A DNA stretch of 32,107 nt from contig CABUBZ010000020.1 of the NCBI GenBank assembly GCA_902489945.1, forward strand, positions 1 through 32,107. Direction: 5' to 3'. Each line of letters begins with the position of its first letter. Position 1 is the stretch's first letter. The stretch comes from an uncultured Collinsella sp. Lineage in GTDB: Bacteria > Actinomycetota > Coriobacteriia > Coriobacteriales > Coriobacteriaceae. A program made the translations under genes and the position numbers. Below are positions 16,258 through 23,337 of the stretch, in pieces. The notes under the pieces are model-generated. The model saw nothing but the letters and a program-made list of their open reading frames with translations, made no database searches and was not told where the DNA came from.

Positions 16258-16728
16258 CTATTTCCCTTCAGACTCGGCTTGAGCGGGTGCGCTAGCGGCA
16301 ATCGAGACTCCGAGATTGGACATGGCGAAATCGGCGAAGGCCCTGTCGTAGAGCTCGGACGTAAAGGGGGTATCTGGAAGAGCTGGAATGGCTGCGCCGC
16401 GTCGGTGGCTATGAGAGGGACGTTGAGCGTGATGGCGTCTGGGGGTACAGCGAGATTGCAGATCAGCATGCGGGGCGTCGGTCGGCTGCTCATGTTTCGT
16501 GTCGTCGATATTCCCTTGAGCAACGAGAGCCAGTCCGAGAGCACCGAAAACCGCCAGCAGCTTGTCGAGCCGAATGCCCGTGGCATCTCCCAGCTCGAGC
16601 GATGCGAGCAGGCGCTCCGAAACACCGGCTTTTTTAGCGAGGGCCGCACGGGTGATTCCCTGCGCCTCGCGTGCCTGGCGCACGTAGATGCCAGCTTGGC
16701 GCGGTGTGGTGATGGGAAGGGTATCCAC
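16258..16728 (-). CDS. hipB: HipB-like antitoxin, XRE-type HTH, with long C-terminal extension
   Basis: Binds HipA and represses the operon. Residues ~8-62 are an XRE helix-turn-helix (AGIYVRQAREAQGITRAALA, then KKAGVSERLLASLELGDA, IRLDKLLAVFGALGL). E. coli HipB has 88 residues; this has 156. Residues ~75-156 are His/Arg-rich and then low in obvious structure, ending in an Ala-rich tail, with a short SELYDRAFADFA segment that could touch HipA. The start is GTG with TAGGAGA upstream at 6 nt. It is cotranscribed with hipA, and inverted operators lie 16-56 nt upstream of the start. Confidence 0.85.
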   Translation of the reverse strand: MDTLPITTPRQAGIYVRQAREAQGITRAALAKKAGVSERLLASLELGDATGIRLDKLLAVFGALGLALVAQGNIDDTKHEQPTDAPHADLQSRCTPRRHHAQRPSHSHRRGAAIPALPDTPFTSELYDRAFADFAMSNLGVSIAASAPAQAESEGK

Positions 16729-16743
16729 GGTGGTCTCCTAATG

Positions 16744-16784
16744 TGCAGACTTTTGCATATCAGTATGACATGCAAAAGTCTGCA
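16744..16784 (-). promoter_or_regulatory. hipBA operator: 15-bp perfect inverted repeat
   Basis: TGCAGACTTTTGCAT and its exact complement are separated by 11 bp, just upstream of the hipB start. This is the form of a HipB-type dimer operator. A further near-copy CATGCAAAANNCTGCATG lies at 16796-16813, which overlaps the mntP terminator. Confidence 0.7.
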
Positions 16785-16786
16785 TG

Positions 16787-16820
16787 AAAAGGCCTCATGC
16801 AAAACACTGCATGAGGCCTT
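16787..16820 (-). terminator. Intrinsic terminator of mntP, overlapping an operator-like motif
   Basis: On the minus strand a perfect 13-bp stem (AAGGCCTCATGCA / TGCATGAGGCCTT) is followed by TTTTC. Its apical part contains CATGCAAAACACTGCATG, which differs by two central bases from the hipB operator half at 16769-16786. Confidence 0.75.
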
Positions 16821-16848
16821 GCCCGGACGTTTAGTTTTGAAGGGTGTT

Positions 16849-17427
16849 TTACAGCGCCAAAAACCCCAAGTGTTCCAGCAGAATCTTGAGGCCGATAAGG
16901 ATAAGCACGACGCCGCCCACGATGGTGGCGGGCTTTTCGTAGCGCGCGCCAAAGGTGTGGCCGATCGCCACGCCGGCAACGGAGAAGACAAAGGTCGTGA
17001 TGCCAATGAGCGACACGGCGGGGACGATGTCGACCGAAAGCGCGGCGAACGAGATGCCCACGGCCAGGGCGTCGATTGAGGTGGCGATGGCGAGGATCAG
17101 GTACTCGCCCAGGTCGATCTTCTCGGCGTCTTTGCCGTCGCCTTCGTCCTCGTTCTCGGTAAAGGCCTCCCACAGCATTTTGCCGCCGATGAAGGCGAGC
17201 AGAATAAAGGCGATCCAATGGTCGATGGGGCCAATGATGCCCATAAACTGGCTGCCGAGCGCCCAGCCGATCACGGGCATGCCAGCCTGAAAGCCGCCAA
17301 AGAACAGGCCGAGCACCACGGCGACCTTAAGGTTGATCTTTTTCATGCCAAGGCCCTTGCAGATGGATACGGCAAAGGCGTCCATCGAAAGGCCGATGGC
17401 GAGCAATACGAGCTCGGCGAGTCCCAT
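16849..17427 (-). CDS. mntP: Manganese efflux pump MntP
   Basis: Exports Mn2+ across the inner membrane. The 192-residue protein has six predicted helices in two repeats; each repeat opens with an Asp-containing helix: ELVLLAIGLSMDAFAVSICKGLG at the N terminus and LAIATSIDALAVGISFAALS in the second half, the family's conserved metal-path aspartates. Length is typical (~190). ATG follows GGAGGGAG. A yybP-ykoY Mn2+ riboswitch with a terminator precedes it, which independently supports the substrate. Downstream terminator separates it from hipBA. Confidence 0.95.
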   Translation of the reverse strand: MGLAELVLLAIGLSMDAFAVSICKGLGMKKINLKVAVVLGLFFGGFQAGMPVIGWALGSQFMGIIGPIDHWIAFILLAFIGGKMLWEAFTENEDEGDGKDAEKIDLGEYLILAIATSIDALAVGISFAALSVDIVPAVSLIGITTFVFSVAGVAIGHTFGARYEKPATIVGGVVLILIGLKILLEHLGFLAL

Positions 17428-17482
17428 AGTTTGGCTCCCTCCGTGCGGGCGAACCCGCGTGTACCTCTAGTGGGGGAGCAAC

Positions 17483-17528
17483 AAAAAAAAGACCCGTGGC
17501 GCACGCGTTACGCGCACAACCACGAGTC
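17483..17528 (-). terminator. Riboswitch-controlled terminator of mntP
   Basis: On the minus strand GACTCGTGG pairs with CCACGGGTC, with an inner GTGCGCG/CGCGTGCGC helix, then eight T. The first arm overlaps the 3' end of the aptamer (CGAGACTC), so ligand binding and terminator formation should be mutually exclusive: Mn2+ would allow read-through (inference). Confidence 0.85.
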
Positions 17529-17620
17529 TCGTTCATTAAGGCAAGCCAGACCGTTTCGGCCAGTATGTTGACTTGCCGCGCCACCGGAGGCGAAACCGGT
17601 CACGCGACTACTCCCTCATT
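17522..17620 (-). ncRNA. yybP-ykoY manganese riboswitch
   Basis: Minus strand has the two conserved blocks of the yybP-ykoY aptamer: GAGGGAGTAG at its 5' side (17617-17608), then GTCAACATACTGG and, at the 3' side, AATGAACGAGACTC. Between them are two hairpins (e.g. GGCCGAAACGGTC). It lies directly upstream of mntP, the classic target gene. The class senses Mn2+; the outcome here is inferred from the overlapping terminator. Confidence 0.88.
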
Positions 17621-17778
17621 TATGTGAATCCCGATGCTACCACAAGAGCAGCTCATTTGGGTTGGGGGTCTCAGCTGTGTTCGCTCATTCTGTAAGCATC
17701 GGATTTCGCGAGCGCCATAGGGGCAAACCGTGAGAAACTTATTGACGTTTATGGAGCGTATACGATGGGAGCGATGCC

Positions 17779-18846
17779 TTGGATAAGAACGAGCTGCAAA
17801 AGCGTATGGAACAGGCCATTCGTCTGACGGCACCTGGCCAGCCGATCCGCACCGCCCTCGACATGATCATCGCCGGTCACCTGGGCGCCCTTATCTGCGT
17901 CGGCGACACCGAAAACGTGCTCGCTGCCGGTAACGACGGCTTCCCGCTCAACATTTCGTTCACCTCGAACCGTCTGTTCGAGCTCTCCAAGATGGACGGC
18001 GCCATTGTCATCGACGGCGACCTCACCCAGATCTTGCGCGCCAACTTCCACCTCAACCCCGATCCCTCGCTCGCCACGAGCGAGACGGGCATGCGTCACC
18101 GCACCGCCGCTCGCATGTCGGTGCTCACCGACGCCATCGTGATCTCGGTCTCCGCCCGTCGTGCCGTCGTCAACGTGTACGTCCATGGCAAGAGCTACGA
18201 GATTCAGCCTGTCACCACCATCATGAGCTCGGTCAACCAGCTTGTCGCCACGCTCCAGACTACCCGCCAGTCGCTCGATCGCTCCCTGCTGCGCCTGACG
18301 GCCCTCGAGCTCGACGATTACGTCACGCTCGCCGACATCACCGGCATCTTCTCGAGCTTCGAGATCATGCAACAGGCAAAGACCGAGCTTAAGGATTGCA
18401 TCGTCAAGCTGGGCAACCAGGGCAAGCTCGTGCAAATGCAGCTCGAGCAGCTCGCGGGCTCCAGCATGGATACCGAATACGACCTGATGATCCGCGACTA
18501 CGCAAGCGATTCCTCCGAGGCCAACGCCGAGAAGATTCGTGCCGAGCTCGCTCGCATGACGCCTAAGGACCTGTCCGACCCGCAGCACGTGGCGGCGGTC
18601 CTGGGCTACGACGACTTGGACGAGGACTCCGTCATGACGCCGTTGGGCCTGCGCACGCTCTCGCGCGTGTCCGTCGTGCGCGACGGCGTGGCCGAGAAGA
18701 TCGTCGACGAGTACGGCTCGCTGCAGGAGCTCATGGACGACATCAGCGAGGACCCGGAGCGCCTGGGCGACTTTGGCGTCAACAATCCTGCCATTCTTGC
18801 GGACTCCCTGTACCGCATGAAGGGCACCAAACAGGGGAACGCGTAA
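17779..18846 (+). CDS. disA: DNA-integrity scanning protein DisA, diadenylate cyclase
   Basis: Makes cyclic di-AMP and scans DNA for branched structures. The 355-residue protein has the DAC domain first, with the DGA motif (KMDGAIVID, 73-75) and the RHR motif (GMRHRTAAR, 106-108), a helical spine (~150-290), and a C-terminal helix-hairpin-helix region (LGLRTLSRVSVVRDGVAEKIVDEYGSLQELMDDISED), the DNA-binding part. Start appears to be TTG with GGGAG 7 nt upstream; no in-frame ATG is near. It heads the ispD-ispF-cysS cluster, overlapping ispD by one base (TAATG). radA, its usual upstream neighbour in Firmicutes, is absent. Confidence 0.95.
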   Translation: MDKNELQKRMEQAIRLTAPGQPIRTALDMIIAGHLGALICVGDTENVLAAGNDGFPLNISFTSNRLFELSKMDGAIVIDGDLTQILRANFHLNPDPSLATSETGMRHRTAARMSVLTDAIVISVSARRAVVNVYVHGKSYEIQPVTTIMSSVNQLVATLQTTRQSLDRSLLRLTALELDDYVTLADITGIFSSFEIMQQAKTELKDCIVKLGNQGKLVQMQLEQLAGSSMDTEYDLMIRDYASDSSEANAEKIRAELARMTPKDLSDPQHVAAVLGYDDLDEDSVMTPLGLRTLSRVSVVRDGVAEKIVDEYGSLQELMDDISEDPERLGDFGVNNPAILADSLYRMKGTKQGNA

Positions 18847-19574
18847 TGGCGCCCGTATGTGCCGTGGTCGTTGCCGGCGGCAGCGGCCAGCGCTTTGGAA
18901 ATCCCGGCGGCAAGCAGCTCGTCAACGTGGCGGGCCGTCCGCTCATGAGCTGGTCCATCCGTGCGTTCGACCGTAGCGACAAGGTCGGTCACATCGTGGT
19001 GGTGTGTCCTGCCGAGCGCCGTGCCGAGATGCGCCGCCTGGCCATCAACCCGTTTGACTACGACACGCCCATCAGCTTTGCCGATGCCGGCGATACCCGC
19101 CAGGATTCCACCCGTGCCGGCGTGCACGCGGTGCCGGCGGGCTTTGAATACGTTGCCATCCACGACGGCGCCCGTCCGCTCATCACCACCGAGGCCATCG
19201 ACCATGCTATCGACGTGCTCGTAGGCGACCGCTCGCTCGACGGTGTCGTGTGCGGACAGCCCGCGATCGACACGCTCAAGATCGTTGATGGCGATAATAT
19301 CGTCGAGACGCCGCCGCGCGAGCTCTACTGGGCCGCGCAGACGCCGCAGATCTTTAGCGTCGACGCCATGAAGCGCGCTCACGCCGCTGCTATCGCCGAG
19401 GGTTTTATCGGTACCGACGATTCATCGTTGGTCGAGCGCCTGGGCGGGCGCGTCCGCTGTGTCCAGAGCCCGCGCGATAACCTTAAGGTGACGGTGCCCG
19501 AGGATCTGCGTCCCGTAACCGCGATTCTGCTCGGCCGCATGGCCGAGGGAGAGGACCTTCCCCATGTTCAGTAA
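18846..19574 (+). CDS. ispD: 2-C-methyl-D-erythritol 4-phosphate cytidylyltransferase
   Basis: Couples CTP and MEP to give CDP-ME, the substrate of IspE (encoded at 3371). The 242 residues begin with the nucleotide-binding motif VVVAGGSGQRFGNPGGKQLVNVAGRPL and contain VAIHDGARPLIT and YWAAQTPQIFSVD, both IspD signatures. The ATG overlaps the disA stop by one base, and the end overlaps ispF by 11 nt, indicating translational coupling. No fusion with ispF here, unlike some proteobacteria. Confidence 0.95.
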   Translation: MAPVCAVVVAGGSGQRFGNPGGKQLVNVAGRPLMSWSIRAFDRSDKVGHIVVVCPAERRAEMRRLAINPFDYDTPISFADAGDTRQDSTRAGVHAVPAGFEYVAIHDGARPLITTEAIDHAIDVLVGDRSLDGVVCGQPAIDTLKIVDGDNIVETPPRELYWAAQTPQIFSVDAMKRAHAAAIAEGFIGTDDSSLVERLGGRVRCVQSPRDNLKVTVPEDLRPVTAILLGRMAEGEDLPHVQ

Positions 19575-20058
19575 CCTGCGCATTGGCCACGGCTACGACG
19601 TCCACCGTTTGGTGGAGGGGCGTCGATGTATCATCGGCGGGGTCGACATTCCCTACGAGCGCGGCCTGCTGGGCCACTCGGATGCCGATGTGCTCGCGCA
19701 CGCTTTGGCCGACGCCATTCTGGGCGCCTGCCGCGGGGGAGACATCGGCAAGCTATTCCCCGATACCGATCCCGCCTACGAGGGCGCCGATTCGATGGTA
19801 CTGCTCGCTCGCGTGATGGACTACGCGCGCGAGCTGGGCTTTGAGTTTGTCGATGCCGATTGCACCATTGCCTGTCAGCAACCCAAGATCACCCCGCACC
19901 GCGATGCCATGCGTGCCAACCTCGCCCATGCCCTGGGCGTTGACGTCGAAAATGTAGGCGTCGCCGCCACTACGACCGAAAAGCTCGGTTGGGAAGGCCA
20001 GGGCGAGGGAATCGGCGCCTGGGCCGTCTGCCTGCTACAGAAAACCGTTAAGGAGTAA
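19564..20058 (+). CDS. ispF: 2-C-methyl-D-erythritol 2,4-cyclodiphosphate synthase
   Basis: Cyclises CDP-ME-2-phosphate to MEcPP, releasing CMP. The 164-residue protein has IGHGYDVHRL (metal ligands Asp12 and His14), LLGHSDADVLAHALADAILG, FPDTDP, and the C-terminal VAATTTEKLGWEGQGEGIGAWA. All match the family's zinc and CDP pockets. The frame overlaps ispD by 11 nt and lies 3 nt before cysS. Functional trimer with active sites at interfaces is known for the family. Confidence 0.95.
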   Translation: MFSNLRIGHGYDVHRLVEGRRCIIGGVDIPYERGLLGHSDADVLAHALADAILGACRGGDIGKLFPDTDPAYEGADSMVLLARVMDYARELGFEFVDADCTIACQQPKITPHRDAMRANLAHALGVDVENVGVAATTTEKLGWEGQGEGIGAWAVCLLQKTVKE

Positions 20059-20061
20059 CGA

Positions 20062-21528
20062 ATGCGTATCTACAACAGCGCTACCCATAAAAAGGAAGAG
20101 TTCCAGCCCATCGAGTCCGGCAAGGTCCGCATGTACGTGTGCGGCCCCACGGTCTACGACAACATCCACATCGGCAACGCCCGCACGTTCATCAGCTTTG
20201 ACGTGATTCGCCGCTGGCTCATCGCGAGCGGCTACGAGGTCACGTTCGCCCAGAACCTCACCGATGTCGATGACAAGATCATCAAGCGCGCCAACGAGCA
20301 GGGCCGCACTGCCGCCGAGGTCGCGACGGAGTTCTCCGACAAGTTCATCGGCGTCATGCGCGCCGCCAACGTGCTCGATCCCGATGTGCGCCCCCGCGCC
20401 ACCAAAGAGATCGGCCCCATGATCGCCATGATCAAGACGCTTATCGAGCAGGGCCACGCTTACGCCGCCGATAACGGCGACGTGTACTTTGCCGTGCGCA
20501 GCGATCCTAACTACGGTCAGGTCTCGGGCCGCAATATCGACGACCTTATGGTTGGCGCGCGCATCGAGGAGAACGAGGACAAGAACGACCCGCTCGACTT
20601 TGCCCTGTGGAAGGCCGCCAAGCCCGGCGAGCCCAGCTGGCCGAGCCCCTGGGGCGAGGGCCGTCCCGGTTGGCACACCGAGTGCGCCGCCATGGTGCAT
20701 CGCTACCTGGGCACTCCGATCGACATCCACGGCGGCGGCTCCGACCTTGCCTTCCCGCATCACGAGAACGAGTGCGCCCAGGCCACCTGCGCCTGGCACC
20801 AGGGCTTCTCCAACACCTGGATGCACACGGGCATGCTGCTGGTAGACGGCGAGAAGATGTCCAAGTCGCTCGGCAACTTCTTTACGCTGGCCGAGGTCCT
20901 CGAGCAGCACTCCGCTGCCGCCCTGCGCCTGCTGATGCTGCAGACGAGCTATCGCTCGCCGCTCGACTTTTCTTGGGAGCGCCTGGAGGGTGCCGAGAAC
21001 TCACTCACGCGTATCGCCGGTACGGTCGAGAACCTGCGCTGGGCCGCGAACCATGCGACGGCCGATGCCGATGCGGCTGCCGCCGAGGCATTTGCCGCCA
21101 AGGCCGCTCAGACTCGTGCTGCCTTTAAGGAGTGCATGGACGACGACTTTAACACCGCTGGTGCCATGGGTGCCGTCTTTGGCTTTGTGACCGAGTGCAA
21201 CCAGTACTTGGAGCAGGCGGGCGTCGCAGCCGACAAGGCCGCCGCGCTTGCCGCCGCCGACACGCTGGCCGAGCTGCTCGATACGCTTGGCGTCGAGCTC
21301 CCCGAGCCCAAGGTCGAGCTGCCGCTGGGTCTGCTAGGCGTTGCCGCCGGCCTGGTCGCCTACACGGGCGACGACGTGGACGAGGCTGCTGCCAAGATTC
21401 TCGAGGCCCGCGCCGAGGCCCGCGCCGCCAAGAACTGGGATCTGGCCGATGCCATCCGCGACCAGCTCAAGGACCTGGGCCTTACCATTGAGGATACCGC
21501 CGCCGGCACCCGTATCAAATCTCTCTAA
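20062..21528 (+). CDS. cysS: Cysteinyl-tRNA synthetase
   Basis: Class I synthetase charging tRNA-Cys. In 488 residues: zinc-site Cys27 in MYVCGPTVYDN, the HIGH-type motif HIGN at 36-39, GWHTECAAM with the second zinc ligands, HHENECAQ, and KMSKSLGN near 265. Helical anticodon-binding C terminus with Ala-rich stretches. ATG is 3 nt after ispF with AAGGAG. In Bacillus the gene is followed by mrnC, rlmB and yacP; here the mrnC slot is a 186-nt gap holding a long palindrome. Confidence 0.96.
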   Translation: MRIYNSATHKKEEFQPIESGKVRMYVCGPTVYDNIHIGNARTFISFDVIRRWLIASGYEVTFAQNLTDVDDKIIKRANEQGRTAAEVATEFSDKFIGVMRAANVLDPDVRPRATKEIGPMIAMIKTLIEQGHAYAADNGDVYFAVRSDPNYGQVSGRNIDDLMVGARIEENEDKNDPLDFALWKAAKPGEPSWPSPWGEGRPGWHTECAAMVHRYLGTPIDIHGGGSDLAFPHHENECAQATCAWHQGFSNTWMHTGMLLVDGEKMSKSLGNFFTLAEVLEQHSAAALRLLMLQTSYRSPLDFSWERLEGAENSLTRIAGTVENLRWAANHATADADAAAAEAFAAKAAQTRAAFKECMDDDFNTAGAMGAVFGFVTECNQYLEQAGVAADKAAALAAADTLAELLDTLGVELPEPKVELPLGLLGVAAGLVAYTGDDVDEAAAKILEARAEARAAKNWDLADAIRDQLKDLGLTIEDTAAGTRIKSL

Positions 21529-21534
21529 TCCCCG

Positions 21535-21636
21535 CGGGTTTCCCAAGCACCCGACCTTGCCGTTCAAACCGTCGCTCGCGTACTCAAGTACGCGTCGCTC
21601 CTCTTTCACGGCAATCTCGGGCACTTGGAAAACCCG
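21535..21636 (+). repeat. Long imperfect palindrome with nested hairpin, cysS-rlmB gap
   Basis: Arms at 21535-21563 and 21608-21636 pair at 24 of 29 positions (CGGGTTT, CCAAG, CCCGA and TTGCCGT blocks with their complements). The 44-nt loop contains another hairpin CGCGTAC-TCAA-GTACGCG (21577-21594). It begins 6 nt after the cysS stop. No gene fits in this gap. Confidence 0.75.
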
Positions 21637-21638
21637 TA

Positions 21639-21680
21639 CCGACCGCTTGAGCTATTCGTCTTAAGCGGTCGCTTCTTTTG
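21639..21680 (+). terminator. Hairpin upstream of rlmB, probable weak terminator or attenuator
   Basis: GACCGCTTGAG pairs with CTTAAGCGGTC (one G-T pair) at 21641-21671, followed by GCTTCTTTTG. The T-tract is broken, so it would be leaky and could reduce read-through from cysS into rlmB. Confidence 0.5.
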
Positions 21681-21714
21681 TCCTGTTTGAAAAGTATTTA
21701 AAGGAGGCCGCTTT

Positions 21715-22629
21715 ATGGCCGACAATCGCAAGCGTGCATCGCGTGGAGGCAAGCAGGCTGCTTCTGGCTCGCGTCCGATTCGCCGCAACGACCGCGCTGC
21801 CGCTCCCAAGGGCCAGCGCGAGCGCTCACAGGCTGCTCGCCCGCAGCGCGAGCGTAGCCGCGATAACGTCCAGGTTCCCAAGGGCGAGTTTATCGAAGGT
21901 CGCCGTGCTGCCGCCGAGGCGCTGCGCACCGGTTTTCCCGTCAAGTGTGCGCTCATCGCCGAGGGCGGGGAGCGCGATGCCGCCCTGTCGCGCCTGGTCG
22001 ACGACCTCAACGCCGCGGGCGTCCGCATTAAGTATGTGCCGCGCGCGCAGCTCGATGCGCTATCGAGCCATGGCGCTCACCAGGGCATTGCGCTCGAGGT
22101 GGGCAACTTCCCCTATGCCGATGTCGCCGATATTCTCGACCGCGCGGGCGACGGTCCGGCGCTCGTCATCGTGCTCGACCATGTGACCGACGACGGCAAC
22201 TTTGGTGCCATCGTGCGCTCCGCCGAGGTCGTGGGCGCGGCAGGCGTCATCATTGCCAACAAGCGCGCCGCCGGTGTGACCGTCGGCAGCTACAAGACCT
22301 CTGCCGGCGCCGTCATGCACCTGCCTATCGCGCAGGTTCCTAATATCGCCCGTGCGCTCGACGACCTCAAGGCCGCTGGCTTTTGGGTGGGCGGTGCTTC
22401 CGAGCACGCCGAGGGCAGCTGCTGGGATGCTCCCTTCGAGGGCCGCGTGGCGCTCGTCATGGGCTCCGAGGGCGACGGCATCTCGCGCCTGGTGCTTGAG
22501 AAATGCGACTTTTTGACCAAGCTTCCCCAGCGCGGCATGACCGAGAGTCTCAACGTTGCCCAGGCGACAACGGCGCTGTGCTTTGAGTGGCTGCGCCGCA
22601 ACGCCGGCGAGCTCATGGGGGAGGAGTAG
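21715..22629 (+). CDS. rlmB: 23S rRNA (guanosine-2'-O-)-methyltransferase, TrmH/SpoU family
   Basis: Likely 2'-O-methylates G2251 of 23S rRNA using SAM. The 304-residue protein has a basic, probably disordered N-terminal extension (1-55, rich in Arg/Gln/Ala), the RNA-binding substrate domain starting GEFIEGRRAAAEALR, and the knotted SPOUT domain: LDHVTDDGNFGAIVRSAEV (motif 1), MGSEGDGISRL (motif 2) and LPQRGMTESLNVAQATTAL (motif 3). Context next to cysS and yacP matches the Firmicutes rlmB locus. ATG follows AAGGAGG. The extension is longer than in most RlmB. Confidence 0.92.
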   Translation: MADNRKRASRGGKQAASGSRPIRRNDRAAAPKGQRERSQAARPQRERSRDNVQVPKGEFIEGRRAAAEALRTGFPVKCALIAEGGERDAALSRLVDDLNAAGVRIKYVPRAQLDALSSHGAHQGIALEVGNFPYADVADILDRAGDGPALVIVLDHVTDDGNFGAIVRSAEVVGAAGVIIANKRAAGVTVGSYKTSAGAVMHLPIAQVPNIARALDDLKAAGFWVGGASEHAEGSCWDAPFEGRVALVMGSEGDGISRLVLEKCDFLTKLPQRGMTESLNVAQATTALCFEWLRRNAGELMGEE

Positions 22630-22632
22630 CGC

Positions 22633-23310
22633 ATGTCCAAAAAGAACCGTGCCAAGTCCAAGGTCAAGCGCTTTGGCGAGGGCTCGGCCAAGCCGATTGT
22701 TTCGGCCGCGACCTACGGCGTGGGCGGCAATGCGTTTGCGCAGGCTATCGCCGACCCAGTCTCGACGGTGCACTCCAACAAGCCCGAGCTGCTGGTGGTC
22801 GACGGTTACAACGTGATTCACTGCACGCCGCGCTACGAAAAGCTCGTGTACGACCATTCCGACGATCCGTATTCCAGCGACGTTCACGATATGGCGCGCA
22901 CGGCGCTCATTAATGACGTAGCTGCGTTTGCCCAGGGCCGCTACGAGGCCGTGATCGTATTTGACGGCGCGGGCAATATCTCCAGCGAGCGCCCCAACCT
23001 ACCGGCCCGCGGTGTGCGCATTGAGTTTTCGCCGACGGGTGTTTCGGCCGATACCGTGGTGCAGAAGCTCTGCATCGAGGCACGTGAGGAAGGCCGCGCG
23101 TGCTCCGTGGTATCGAGCGACGGCACGATCCAGGCCGTCGTCATGGGTAAGGGCGTCACGCGCATCTCGAGCCGTATGCTGGTGGACGAGATCAAACAGA
23201 TCGATAACGACGTTCACGAGGCAGAGGAAGCTCCGCAGATCAAGATGACTCTGGGCAGTCGCCTGAGCCCCGATGCCCTGGCCAAGCTCAAGGCCCTGCG
23301 CGGGAGGTAG
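22633..23310 (+). CDS. yacP: YacP/Rae1-like NYN-domain endoribonuclease
   Basis: Bacillus Rae1 (YacP) cuts mRNA in the ribosome A site. The 225-residue protein has an extra basic N terminus (~1-50), then the NYN fold: ELLVVDGYNVIHCTPRYEK with the metal-binding Asp, AVIVFDGAGN, VEFS/IEFSPTGVSADTVVQKL and VVSSDGTIQAVVMGKGVTRISSRML. Acidic residues expected of the PIN-like active site are present. ATG is 3 nt after rlmB, so it is translationally linked. No terminator is evident before the convergent HTH-HipA gene. Confidence 0.85.
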   Translation: MSKKNRAKSKVKRFGEGSAKPIVSAATYGVGGNAFAQAIADPVSTVHSNKPELLVVDGYNVIHCTPRYEKLVYDHSDDPYSSDVHDMARTALINDVAAFAQGRYEAVIVFDGAGNISSERPNLPARGVRIEFSPTGVSADTVVQKLCIEAREEGRACSVVSSDGTIQAVVMGKGVTRISSRMLVDEIKQIDNDVHEAEEAPQIKMTLGSRLSPDALAKLKALRGR

Positions 23311-23337
23311 GGAAGTTGGCGGGGCAATGCTGCCTCG

